Assembly (NCBI GenBank): GCA_963920665.1
Contig: OY987263.1
Coordinates: 38,406,218 to 38,470,217, forward strand
Reading direction: 5' to 3'
Origin: Straminergon stramineum
Lineage: Eukaryota > Streptophyta > Bryopsida > Hypnales > Calliergonaceae
Length of the DNA stretch: 64,000 nucleotides
A model generated the notes under the pieces. That model was not told where the DNA came from and did no database searches. It worked only from the letters and a program-made list of their open reading frames with translations. Positions 24,713 through 37,215 of the stretch are shown in pieces. Made by a program: the position numbers and the translations under genes. Each line of letters starts with the position of its first letter. Within the stretch, counting starts at the first letter, position 1.

Positions 24713-27024
24713 GAAATTGTCATACTTAACTTTGAGCTACTATAAAATATGAACAGTAGCTTCAAACATCTTGAAACTTTGTGACAATGTAGATCAACTA
24801 TCCGAAACATCACATACCAAGTTTCAACTTAATCCAAGATACTGTCCAACTTTGGTGGACATTTTACTACTACTAACTTTCCAATCCTTCACTGCTTTCA
24901 TACTCCAGTTGTGTTTTATGCATAACTCATAGAGCTAGAGTCTCTTGAAGCTAAAAATTTGACAAAAAAGATAAGATAAGATAAAGAAAGTACCCTCCAA
25001 GTTTCATTGTCAAAACATATAACGCCAAAAAGATACACTCTCCTCAATACGCCCTCCTTGGCTGCCTTGAAATCCAAACCTCTCCACTTCAAACCCTCAT
25101 AACTTTTTGTTCATAATAGATCTAGATCTGAAACTTGGCCTCATTAAGTATCAACTCTTTAAAAACTCAGATCTAAAATTTTTAATACATCCAATATTTT
25201 TACCAAATGCAACACAAAAGTCCTTCAAATCAATACTTTACTTCAAATAAATCTTCACAACAAACAACTCTCCATCCTCAAGTCCACCCCTCCCCTCTTA
25301 CTATTCAAAACAAAAAAACAAAGACAAGAGAGGGAGCAAAGGACCAGCCCTTGCCTTAAGTACCCTCCACAAACCTCGACAGCTAGCCGCCGGCTAACCC
25401 TAACCCTAACCCCACTACCCTAGTATCAACTACTAACAAACCAGTTATCAACCGGCAATTAAACGGTCAACAACAACAACCTCCTTACACTCTAACACCT
25501 CCCAACACACAATACTAACAACAAACAACTTATAACACTAACAACACAAAAGATGCCCAACACTAACAACATTTTTAAAACTAGTGAAGATGTCAACTTC
25601 AAATACTAGACGGCCCACATCACAACACCGATATCTTGTGGGAGTGAAAGGTTGGAATGGAAGTGTTGGGAGTCATGGAGGAATGGAGAACCCCGTAATA
25701 TAAGTTGGAACCTAACATTGTAGATGCGTGGGATATACAGTGTTAGGAGAGTGTGACCCTTGGTGTCACTAAAGGGTGAAGTGCTTGGAAAACACTAGAA
25801 AGTAAACTTAAGGTGGTAAGTGTCACTAAGGGGCACAACACATTATCTTCATTGATGTAAACTTCAAAAAAGTTATAGAACTTATATTTTATAACATATT
25901 TGTGTTTTTTCCAAACCCCTTGGGCTTTTAGGGTTTTAGGTCATATTAACTTGAATATGGCAAATTGAATCTAAGGCTCAAATCCACAATCATCTAAATA
26001 ATTAAGCATCTATCCATGTTCCTATTATTATTTCTACAACAAAATATGTAACAATTTAGAGGCCAAATAGTCTATTGATTGACTTTCAATGTTACTAATG
26101 AACAAAAGAATGTTAGGAAAGAATGCACATTTTCATCAAGTCATAATATAATTTCACAATTGATGACTATTGTTATAAGTTCAGCCTTAGATGGTTAAAG
26201 TTCTTTATTATTTTGTTGAGTCTTGTTGTCAAATGAGGGAAGATTTTAGAATCTTATAGCATCTATTTTTTGAATATTGTAGGAATAAATTTTGAATTTT
26301 CAAAGTTTTCAATATTGATGCATTCAAAATTGGCACTAAACTCTCATGCTAAAAAATGTCCATTTCAAGCAAGAATTATAGTAGACAAGCCTATTACTAC
26401 CTTGATTTGCAATCTGACTATGTTGAGGCCAATTCTAAGAAGGGCAAATATTTTTCAAAGATGTGTGCTTATTTTATGAGTCAAACCCCAATGGAATTAT
26501 AATTTTTTGATCAAAATTGTAATTTCTATGAATTTCTGAAGTGGTCTGTGCTAAAATGACAAAACCGCCTATAGACTAGATTCATAAATGTCCTAGAAAC
26601 AACCTAAAACTGCCATTTCATGTATCTATTAGCATTTGGAAAGTAACCATTAAAAGAGTGACACAATACCCTTAATGGCAATAATTCTCTACTTTTGTTA
26701 GAATCTAGAACAAATTTGACTAATTTTTGGACAAATTGAAATGCTTAAACGGATGGAATTTGGGCCAAATATAGGGTGGCAGAATTAGAATGCAGATGGA
26801 ATCGGGTTGGTCCACCTTGGTGTAGTTTGGTTTTGCAACCAAGTTACAATTTGATGTTTTGATCAATTAAAAAACGAAACAAAAGCTTTGACTTCTAATG
26901 CTCAAAAATAGTTTGTTTGAGCTTTTTAAACTCAAATTATCTAATTGTTATAATAGTCCAATACTTTCTAGATCTCTTTTTGATTTGTTGCATTCCAAGA
27001 AAATACTCTATATAAATACATTGC
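24713..27024. other. AT-rich intergenic DNA
   Basis: No gene was supported. A short CTAACCCTAACCCTAACCCC stretch lies near 25394-25413; it is too short to be a telomere relic of note. The remainder is AT-rich without a clear repeat. Confidence 0.5.
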
Positions 27025-27028
27025 TTAG

Positions 27029-29661
27029 CCCCTAAAGGACCATAAGGCCACTACATGGCTTTTGCAACTATATTTGTAGAAAATTTGACATGTGAACCTC
27101 ACTAACAACTTGTGACCAACAAAGAGACCTTGAATGATATTTTTTGCTAAATCCATCGGTACAATCCGATTGAGATATGATTGAGTGAGCGATTATTGGT
27201 GAATTTTTTGAGAATGGAAAAGGCACTTTGGGCTATTACTTCACATCCTCATATCTTTTTTTCTAGGACTCAAAATGATTTAAGAAAAATTACACATCTA
27301 AATCATGATAATATGTACTTGTGGAAAAAAAATCAAAGTTCTTGGATCACTTTTAAGGATTCTAATTTCAGGGTATGTACAAAGTTCCACCTAATTGGAT
27401 ATCTTTCATGAATCTTCTCAATGGTGGCATTTTCTCAAAAATTATGTGACTTTGTTGATCTTTTTTTGTTAGGAAAGCTATATAAGTCCTCTTTCATTTC
27501 AATGGTGATGATCATCAAAATCATTCCACACATTTGAGGAATTAATAATATGCTTGTTACAAAAGCTAGTCAAGAAAACAAGAGTTCAATTCAAACACCC
27601 CTAGTCCTTTAGTAGTTAATCCCTAAGTGTATGGAGTTTTCTCCAAAATTGACCATTTGAGAAAAAATCATTATTTAAGTGCTTTTTGGAAGAATTTTTG
27701 GAATTGACATAGAAATAAAAGTTTTTGGTTATGAGTTCTAGATTCCATTTATATGGTGAGATTCACCATTGCTATTACTAATATTATTGTTATAAAATTT
27801 GAAAAAAAATTAGAATTTCCTTCTAAATTTGATTACTAGAAAAATATCATATTCTTAGAGTAAAATTTTTTGGAATAAATTTGAAAGAAGGTTCTCTTTA
27901 TAGTTTACATGGTGAATTTTTGAAATTTTTGTGTTTTTAACCTCTAAAGGACCATTGTCCCCTCGAGGCCAATTTGGAGTTTGGTAGGTTCCTGTGAGCT
28001 GAATTTTTACTTTATTTTCTTGAATTTTTTTGAGGATATAGAGCTTTGTTAGAGCTTTGTGAATGTATAATTTTTATTTAAATCCCTTGTTGGATAAGGA
28101 AGTTATAGGCCATTTTAGGCAAATTTCAACTCTAGAGGCAAGCTAGGCAACCAATATTTTGATGACTAAGCCCAAGGGCAAATGCATAGGCAGCTCAAGT
28201 TAATAGGATAAAGGCTGAGGTGAGCAACGAGTGACAGACTAGGCATAATACTCCAAAATGTCAAGGCCCCTAGAATTTGAAGTTTATAGCATGTCCAAGA
28301 GCCTTTGCACAAAGGGGGCCAAATTTTTATTACTTAAAAATTCAACTACAAATTTTGAACATTCAAAACATAAATAACTATCCTACATTTCTTTGCAAGC
28401 ATTTTCATCTTAATGAGGTTACCATGGTGAGAATAGAATCTCTTTATATGCATATAGGGTGGTAGGAGGTAGAACAACCCATGTGGGATATGTCAATTAG
28501 AACTAGGAGGAGTTGAACCGCTTATAGTTAAATCAAACAAAAGTAAGAATTGTATTTGAAGTAGAATTTCAAACCTCATTTAGGCATAGTAAAATAATTT
28601 TTTCCAAAACATTTTGAACTCAGCAAAGTTGTTAAATCAAAGTATCTTTCATCTCCAAAAATCCGTTTGAGATTTCAATATGCCAATAAGAAGTTATAGA
28701 CAAATTTCAGAGAGGATGTATCAAAATATAAAAAAAACAATTCCCTTCCAATCCTTCTCTGAAATTTGTCTATAACTTTTTATTGGCATATTGAAATCTC
28801 AAACGGATTTTTGGAGATGAAAGATACTTTGATTTAACAACTTTGCTGAGTTCAAAATGTTTTGGAAAAAATTATTTTACTATGCCTAAATGAGGTTTGA
28901 AATTCTACTTTAAACACAATTCTTACTTTTAGCTTAATTGAGTGGTTGAGCTCCTACTAATTCTAATTTACATATCCCACATGGGTTGTTCTACCTACTA
29001 CTACCCCATATGTATATAAAGAGATTCTCTTCTCTCCAAGATACTTCCATCAAATTAAAAATGCTTGTCTACACCTACAATTTATTCACATAAATCCTCT
29101 ACATACAATAGGAAGTAAAGGATTTGTTTTTTTTCCAAATATTTTTTGTAACTTGTAAAGCATTAATATATATTTCAATCCCTTGAATGCGGATTTCCAA
29201 GTTTCAAAATTATGTAGTAGCAAATGTGCTCAAAATTTTTTGTTGTGCATTGTGAACTTTTGGACATTGTTGCACTGGAAGATCTATTTGGATGTTCTCC
29301 ACATCATTTTATTGCTTGAAATTTTTTGGAGACATTAGTGACTAACATCCTGCTAAACATGCTAAATTTTTCAATTCAAAATCTTTAGTGCAAAGATTTG
29401 CCAAAATCAATCGTCAATGGCATCTAAAATCATAGGACACACTGGAAAAAAAAAAGACTTTCCCTTCAAATTCTTAAATCTTTCAATTTGTATTGTCAAA
29501 TGTCATGAAATTTTTACTACTTCTTCTTCTACAAGTTTACTACAAGATCCTATAGGAAGGTTTTTAAAAGAAACATTTTGATGAAAATTTTGATGAACAC
29601 AACAGTAGAGGTAGTTTTTAGTGTTTTTTCACAAAAAAAAATGGCCTTAGACCTTTAGGGG
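27029..29661. mobile_element. Old TTAA-type element (CCCCTAAAGG termini), with nested foldback
   Basis: The left end starts CCCCTAAAGGACCATAAGG and the right end finishes CCTTTAGGGG, the terminal repeats of the TTAA family described at 40421, here flanked by decayed TTAG and ATAA. The first 40 bases resemble the right end of the 71-bp element at 44257 (inverted). Near 29530 the family's internal TACTACAAGATCCTAT block occurs. No transposase reading frame remains. The foldback at 28424-29036 lies inside. Confidence 0.55.
28424..29036. repeat. Foldback (inverted-repeat) element, copy 1
   Basis: Two arms of about 290 bases (28424-28712 and 28749-29036) are inverted copies of each other, separated by about 36 bases. 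Examples are AGAATCTCTTTATATGCAT on the left and its near complement at the right end. Arm identity is high by eye, so transcription would yield a long hairpin RNA. A diverged relative lies at 36655-37215. Confidence 0.85.
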
Positions 29662-31926
29662 ATAAAATCTACTATGACCTCATCATTGCACATCTAGTTT
29701 TGAACTAAAGTTAATGCAATTTTGGCTTGGTCAACCTCTTAACAATTAACACACTTGCACATTTGTAATTTTAGAACAATAATCGACTCTAATAATACCA
29801 AATCCAATCATTAGATAGGACAACAATTTGACAAAGTAACTCTACAAATTAGGATGAATTTCATCCAAGTAGTAATGAGGATGAAACTTGAGTTTCAATT
29901 TTTTCGTCTTCCAGAAAATGGATGTCAAAGCTCTAGGGGTTAATATAGATATATTCTAAATATATTATGCTTTCATTTGTTGATTCTGAAAAGAAGGTTG
30001 ATTTTTGAAGATTCATTATTATTGTTGATGAATGAGAAGGTATTTATTGCATCACCTATTACATTTTCTTCATCATTTGAATAGAGTATGGACTTCCAAC
30101 CAATTAGAGATAAAGAATGTGAGCATGCTTTAATTAAACAAAAACATTAAGTTGAAAATTATGAATTTTGAATTACATCTACAAGGTTAGAATTAAATTT
30201 GCAATGGCCAATATGCATAAATATATTTCTATATCAAAATTAAAAACACTCTTCTTTGATTCAATCAATGGATATTAAAACTTAGAGAAAGTTTTACATA
30301 GAAGGTTCCAAAGTTTTCATTGTTGTTGTCGTCTCCTACACAAATTGCATAGATTTTCTTTTAAGTAGAAAAGATAGCTTAGACATCTAAAAATATTACA
30401 ATATTGAATGGCTATTATTAATGCTAATTAAATTCTCACCAAAGTTGTGCATAATATTAGAAATATCAACCTCCAAAAATATACATTTGAAGAAGTGCAA
30501 ATTTTGGAAAGAAGGTAATAACCTTGTGAGATACATTAGATGGGATTGGGAGAAATAAGGGGTCATTTCAGGCTTGTTTCCTATGTTGCTCTTGTAGCAG
30601 TGAGGGCATAGTTGACTATTGTTAGCCATCATAAATACTAAAAAACTAAATTTCGATCCTAAAATTGCAAAAAAAGTCAAAAATTTTAAATATTTAAAAG
30701 AAAATTTTGACATAGCCAAAGCCCGACCACATCAACACTGCTATAATGGCAAAGTTCAGTGAGTTCCCCACTACCAAGAACTACAGGGAACTTCTAGTCT
30801 TCTATTTGGCCCGAATCTCATACAATGTTGAAGTTTTCTACCAATAGATCACTAGAGCTATAAAGATGTTTATGATTGGCTAATTGAATCTTATTTATAC
30901 TATAAAAATAAATATTTGTCATTCAATTTTAGATTATCAATGCTATCAATGTTGTATCCACTACATTGAATACATTGAAGGCATGTCATTTATTTTTTGA
31001 TTTCATACTAGGTGTTACTTCATACAAACAAAATACTCACACAGAGAATTCAAGCACTTTTGGCTATTTGTTCTTAAAGTTTGATATTGATATTATGAAA
31101 GATATTATAATTATAAACTCCAGAAAGCTTCAATGCAATTTGATAAGCTTAATTTGAGGTTCTAAAGGTGAAAACAAATGACCTTCATGGAGAGACCAAA
31201 CTTTTCTTATATAATAGAGATATTCATTACGTAGTGCAAATGCACTACTAAGAAGGCATGGGATTCTGAAAGCTCCACACCAAAATGCAAACCAAATTGT
31301 GCTTGGAGCCATTGATTGGAAGAAAATCCCCCACAAAACTTGTCGAGAAATTATCATGGAGTGCAAGGAATTCAAATGCATGGAGAGAACCATCAACTAT
31401 TGTCATTAGGGGAAATTTGAGGGTATAGAAACTGTTTCAGGCTTATTCCTTGTGCAATGAAGAAGTCTCTACTATCTAGAATTTTTAAAAATACTAAAAT
31501 TAAATTAAGAATTATTATTATTTTTCTAATAAAATAAAATAAAACAAAATATTATTATCTCATTGCCACATTAGATTGCTACTATGGATATGTTCCCTAT
31601 TGTTCAAGAATTCAGGGATCTCATAGTCTTCTAGAGGGTTAAAATCCCTTCTAATGAGTGTAATTGAGCTAGTTCCTTTTTCCATAGTCCATGTTTGAAA
31701 GAAAAACTTCATGAACATTTCCACTCAATATTTTGATTTTGATTTGTATTTTTGAAGTAAAATTACAAAGAACAATTTCAAAGAAAACCCACTTCCCAAT
31801 TTTTCTTAAAATGACTTCAAGTACTAGTACATTTGGCTTCAATTTCTATCCAGTTACAACTCTCTTGAAGGGATGAAAGGAGGTTAGGGTTTTGACTTGA
31901 GCTTTCAGAAGTGCCGCAACAATGCC
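29662..31926. other. AT-rich intergenic DNA
   Basis: No gene or clear repeat was seen. Short open frames at 30396-30719 and 31130-31396 have no recognisable product and AT-driven composition. Confidence 0.45.
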
Positions 31927-31929
31927 TAA

Positions 31930-33617
31930 GAGCATTGCCACCCATTCATGTCAAAGCTGGCCGGCCCAATCTAGACCAGGCCTAGTGACAAAAAAGTAGT
32001 CCACTAGGGACCCAGCGAGGGAGAGTAGGAACCCACTTACAATAGAAATCACACCAAAAACCATAAGACATCGTCTCTGGGTCCTTGTCCAACTTGTTGA
32101 CTATTTTCTTTTCTGTTAGCACATTTTGTTAGTTAATGTTTTGTTGAGTTTAGCTATAGCTTGATCTTGTCGCTTAAATTAACCACACAACAACTCAAGG
32201 TTACAACCTCATCTTCAATGTAAAAACACAAAAAGTGCTTGAGATGTGCTTGAGGTCTACCTCAAGCACATATCAAAGCTATATATATTTATTTATTTTT
32301 TAATTTTTTTAATTTAAATTTAATTTTTTAAAATTTTTTTTTTAAAATTTTAATTTTTCAACTTAAATGTACAAACACAAAAAATTTTGGAGGTGTGCTT
32401 GAAGTAGATCTCAAGCACACCTCAAGTGTACCTTAAGCACTTTTTGTATTTTAAATATTTTGGTAGTCAAATTCAATATAAATATTAAATAGTGTTGAAG
32501 TGTGTTTGACGTGTGCTTGAGGTTTACCTCAAACACACATCAACACTATTTTTTTTATTTTTTTATTTTTTTGATTCAACTTCAATGTAAAAACACAAAA
32601 AGTGCTTGAGGTGTACTTGAGGTAGACCTCAAGCACACCTCAAGCATACCTTAAGCACTTTTTGTATTTTATATATTTTAGTAGTCAAATTCAATGTACA
32701 AATCAAATAGTATTGAAGTGTGTTTGAGACTTGGTTTGAGGTGTGCTTGAGGTCTACCTCAAACACACTTCAAGTACACTTCAAGCACACCTCAACACTT
32801 TCTTTTACTTTAATCCAAGCCTACTTTAACACATTGTTTTGCTTTAATCATTCTCTTCTTCATATTCTTTCATACTCTCTTTAACAACCAACAACCTAGC
32901 CCTCTAAGAATGCATTTTTTGAAACCTTTATCACAAAATGAACACTAAAACAGTTGCAAGATGGCTCAAAGAAATCCAAGAAATGAACAAGAAAACAACT
33001 TTGAGGGAGTTCAAAAAATGGCAAAAAATGATCACTCAAATAGCTCCTTGGACCTTGCAGCAACTCTAAGGGAGTTCAAAAAAAACATAAAATTGAACTT
33101 GTACAACAACTCAACACACCACCTCCAACCCCCCTCGCTATACCTCTTTGCAATGGAATTTTGTCTCATCTGTAGCCCAACCTCCACCACCCCAAAACCC
33201 CCAAAACCTCTCGTAAACACCTAAATTAACCACACAACAACTCAAGGTTATAACCCCTCTTCTCTGCTTTCAAAAACTAATCTAAGCATCCCTCAAACTC
33301 CATACTACAACAACTCACTTCTTATATTTTCTCCATCAATAATTCCCGGGCAAACTAAAGTTCATAGTTTCTTCTCCAATTCTTCCAATGACAGAGTTTA
33401 TCCTATCCTTCTTGAATTCCAATGACCTTGACAACCTTCTAGTGAAGCAACGTAACTTTACCAAGTCATTAAAATTGTATGATTGACTTTTTTGCTATAT
33501 CATAGAAGGCAAAAATGATTGGGGGTCTTTCCCGGCTAGGAGAAGACTGGGAGGAACAAATCCCGAACCACCCCATTCCTCAAGCCATGTTTGGTGTGAA
33601 TGGAGGTAGCAATGCTC
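31930..33617. mobile_element. TAA-flanked element 1 with GAGCAT termini (PIF/Harbinger-like, non-autonomous)
   Basis: The left terminus is GAGCATTGCCACCCATTC and the right, read inward on the other strand, is GAGCATTGCTACCTCCATTC. TAA flanks both sides (31927-31929, 33618-33620). The first roughly 230 bases match the left end of element 2 (33621), and the last roughly 140 match its right end (TGATTGACTTTTTT... CTTTCCCGGC). It contains a CTTGAG hairpin array (32232-32800) and no coding sequence. A 3-bp TAA target duplication points to PIF/Harbinger; this is inference. Confidence 0.65.
32232..32800. repeat. Array of CTTGAG palindromes, cluster 1
   Basis: Five imperfect palindromes lie near 32236, 32388, 32498, 32590 and 32712. 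Each has arms of GTGCTTGAGGTGTGCTTGAG followed by its complement (CTCAAGCACACCTCAAGCAC), with centre TAGA or TCTA. AT-rich spacers separate them at about 90-150 bases. Confidence 0.85.
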
Positions 33618-34050
33618 TAAGAACATTGCCACCCATTTACTAGGAAGCTTTCCAGCCCGGGATTAGGATGAGCCTATGACAAAAAAGTGATTCACCATGA
33701 ACTTGGACCCAGAAAGAGGGAGCCCAATTACTATAGAAATGGCACCAGAAACTATAGGACATTGTCCCCACTAAGCTTGTTGATTTTGTAAATTTATTCT
33801 TTGTAGACGGTTTCGTCGAGCTTCATATTTTGTTGGCTTGCTAATGTAATGACACAAGGTAGAAGAATACACTATTGAAGAAGATAATTGTAAATAATGT
33901 TGGGGAGGATTTATATTCAAATCACCATTTTTGAAAATTTTAAATTCTTTTTATCAAACTATTGTATTTAAAATTTTAATGACATCCAAGGTGTGTTTGA
34001 GATGTTCTTGAGGTGGAGGTGCTAACATGTGAGCTTGTGAGCGTGAGTCC

Positions 34051-34136
34051 AGCTATAAGCTTGTGAGCTTGTAAGCTAGTGAGTGTGAATCTAGCTATAA
34101 GCTTGTGAGCTTGTAAGCTAGTGAGCCTGTGAGCTT
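34051..34136. repeat. 42-bp tandem repeat, two copies
   Basis: The unit AGCTATAAGCTTGTGAGCTT plus 22 bases starts at 34051 and again at 34093. It is rich in AAGCTT-type palindromes. Confidence 0.85.
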
Positions 34137-36154
34137 GCTTTTTTTCCATTTAGGATTTGTAAATCCATTAGGGACCTATGATCGTGAAATTAGATTTAAG
34201 GATGCACAATCCAAATGAACAACAAATGAATATGCTACTATGCGATTATGTAGCAAAAAAATTGAACCAATATATTTCTTAAAAATGAGATATAGTCAAA
34301 ATAGATAGTGTGTGTAAGCAAATGCACAATGAAAATAGGTATAGCGTTTAGGATGTTTCACTATGAAGCACATAGATGTAAAATTGCAATACATCTTAAT
34401 ACCATCATAGTAGTGACATTTATAAAGTCTAAAATAGAAAAAGCAACAAAGTGAGAAATATAGGTTGGACAAAAATTTGGTGAGAAGAAAAAACTATAAA
34501 CATTAAAAGTAATGAATCAGGAACAATACTTTTGAATGATTAAGTGATTAGTGTAGTCTTCATCATGGGCTTTCATATAAATTAAAATGATGAAAATGGT
34601 CCACTTATTTTCTCTAATTTTTATAACTATACATTGAAATAAAAAATATATATCATAGACATTGAATATTTAAACAAACAAAGTAGTCATATATTATACA
34701 TCTAATAAATGTATTAACCCCTAATGACTTAAACAACTAGATTTCTAGTTGATGCCCCTCTTTTTGAGCCATTCTTTTTCAAATTTTATTTTTTTTCTAA
34801 AAATAATAAAAATAAAAATCATTTCAAAAAAATAGACTAGAAAATTGATGGAATGGTAGTAGATTAGGTGGATTCCAAGTTAAATTCTATTTTGTGGTAT
34901 TTTATGAATTTAAGTGATGTAGTGTGATTTAAGGCTCATGATTTAATGTTCAATTTGGGCATAGGTTGAAGTTTTAGGACACCAAATGGGATGTTGCCAC
35001 ATCATACATGGAAAATTTCAATTTGAAGAACAAGACAATAGAATAAAAACAATTGCACTTGATAATAAATGTTATGCTTAGTAAAGTAAGATAATATTAA
35101 TTCAAATTAACAATAAGAACAAAGGAAAGACCTAAGAATTGGAAAGAAATATGAAATGAACCTAGTATAAGACTCTGGAATTTAAAGCCTCAATAGTCAA
35201 AGTGAATTAAGTTTGTTGTTTTGACCTTTTCTTGGCTTCAACTGTAGCAAGATTTTTTTTGGATACAAATTTTTTAAATATGAAAGTGGTTGCCCAATTA
35301 TATTTTGAATGCAATAAAGTTTGTAACTAAGATTTATAGAAATATGAAAAAAAAATTTGACTTTTTCTTGGCAAAACAAGATTTACTATGTTAAAATATG
35401 TGAAGTAAACATACACCCCAAAAAATGTAGAATAGTGACAATTACAATGGTTCTAACCAAACAAACTCTAGATACTAAAAAGTCAAATGAAATGAAAATC
35501 AATAAAGAAATTAAAGGGATTATCAATTGACTTTACAAAATGTTTGTTAATATAATTGCAATAACTTCTTTGACCTCTAAAACAATATTTTCAATAATAT
35601 AATACTGCGTGAAGTTGTCTATTTGATCTTAATTGATAATAGATAATTATGCTTGTATACAATGATTGTCATGTCACACCATATACATCTTGTCATAGAA
35701 AACTTTGAGATCTTCATCATTTTTTCAATCCTTTCTACAATGCAATATTTGCTTGCACCATATTCAGATTCTATGATTTGATAATATCATTAATAACATT
35801 AGTTTTTTCTTCAAAAACACATGCAATTGTAACTCCAAGTGATCTTCAAAAGAGGTTGAAATACAACATTTAATTTTTGTGCTTGTGGATTTCATTATAT
35901 CAACATCTTGGAAAAGACATCTAATTTTAGAATCAGAAAAAAATTTTGTTTATGTATATGTATTATACAATATGTAATTAAACACAACAACTATTAATGA
36001 CTATGCATTATTTAGAAAAGCAAGAAAATTTTAGCATTTGATTAAATCCTTAGTATCCGAAAAATGAAATGAGAATCACATCCAATTTAAATAACTACAT
36101 TTATATTGAATGAGGTTGGAAAATAGCCTAGTTGTTAACTCCATTGGAAAGGCC

Positions 36155-36445
36155 GAGAAAATTGCAACATTTGACCAAATTCTAGAATATGGTGCAAACA
36201 AACTTGAATCCAAGAAAGTGTGGCTGTTAACGGTTGCCCATTGAGGAGGTAAAAATATGAAAGTATTTGAATCTCAAATAGTGTAGTTCTTAACAACTAT
36301 CCATTGAGAAGGCAAAAATATGAAAGTATTTGAGTCTTAAGAAGCATGGCCATTAAAGGTTGTCTATTGGGAAGATAAAAATATAAGAGCATTTGAACCC
36401 TCAAAAGTGTGGCTGTTAATGGTTGCCCATTAAGAAGGAAAAAAC
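36155..36445. repeat. 63-bp tandem repeat, about four copies
   Basis: Units begin at 36218, 36281, 36344 and 36407, exactly 63 bases apart, with TGGCTGTTAA...GCCCATTGAG and AAATATGAAAGTATTTGA in each. A more decayed unit precedes them. The period is a multiple of three, but stops occur in the frames checked. Confidence 0.85.
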
Positions 36446-36654
36446 AAAACATTTTACCAAATCATAGCCTATATTGTACAATATAGAAAGATTTTGTTGT
36501 CTAATGCTAGATTTTGAATTTAAATTCAAAAAAAATTTCAATACTCTTCAATATCATTTTTTGATATTGTAAGTACTAAAATCAAATTGATTGAAAAATT
36601 ATTGAGCAACCACCTTGCATAAATTCAAGAGCCACTTATTACAAATATTCCTAG

Positions 36655-37215
36655 TGTAGAAGACAAGCTCTTTATAAAAGTTGAAGGGTAGGAGGTATAA
36701 CAATCCATGTAGAATATGTAAATTAAGATTAGTAATAGCTTAACTGCTCATATCCAATTAAGTCAAAAGGAGGAATTGTGTTCAAATGTAGAACTTTGGA
36801 CTTCATTTTGGCATAGTAGAATAACTTAATCTAAAAAAATTTGAACTAAGAAAAGTTGAGAAATCAAGTTACACTTCATCTTCAAAAATCCATTTGAGAT
36901 TTCAAGACTCTAATCAAAAGTTATGAACAAAATTCAAAGAAGGTTTGGAAGGGATATTTTCTTTAATATTTTCAAATATCCTCTTTGATTTTTGTCCATA
37001 TCCTATTTTTGGAGTCTCAAAATTACAAATTGATTTCAAGAGATGAAACTAGGCTTTATTCCTCAACTTTTTGCAATTCAAAGTTTCTTGTAAAAGATTA
37101 TTTTATTTTATCATAATAAAGTTTGAATTTCTACATTGAGCAAAATTCATGCATTTCATTTGACAATGAGTGATTAAGCTCTCATCTTCAAATAGTCTCA
37201 TACCTTTTGAGAACT
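36655..37215. repeat. Foldback element, copy 2 (diverged)
   Basis: Inverted arms of about 260 bases meet near 36965. Sequence blocks (GGTAGGAGGTATAACAA, CATTTTGGCATAGTAGAATA, ATCCATTTGAGATTTCAA) match the arms of the foldback at 28424-29036 at lower identity, so both derive from one family. Confidence 0.75.

Noticed and set aside
25394..25413. Telomere-like CTAACCCTAACCCTAACCCC
   Set aside because: Fewer than three units, and of the six-base type rather than the common plant seven-base type; expected by chance in a large AT-rich window.
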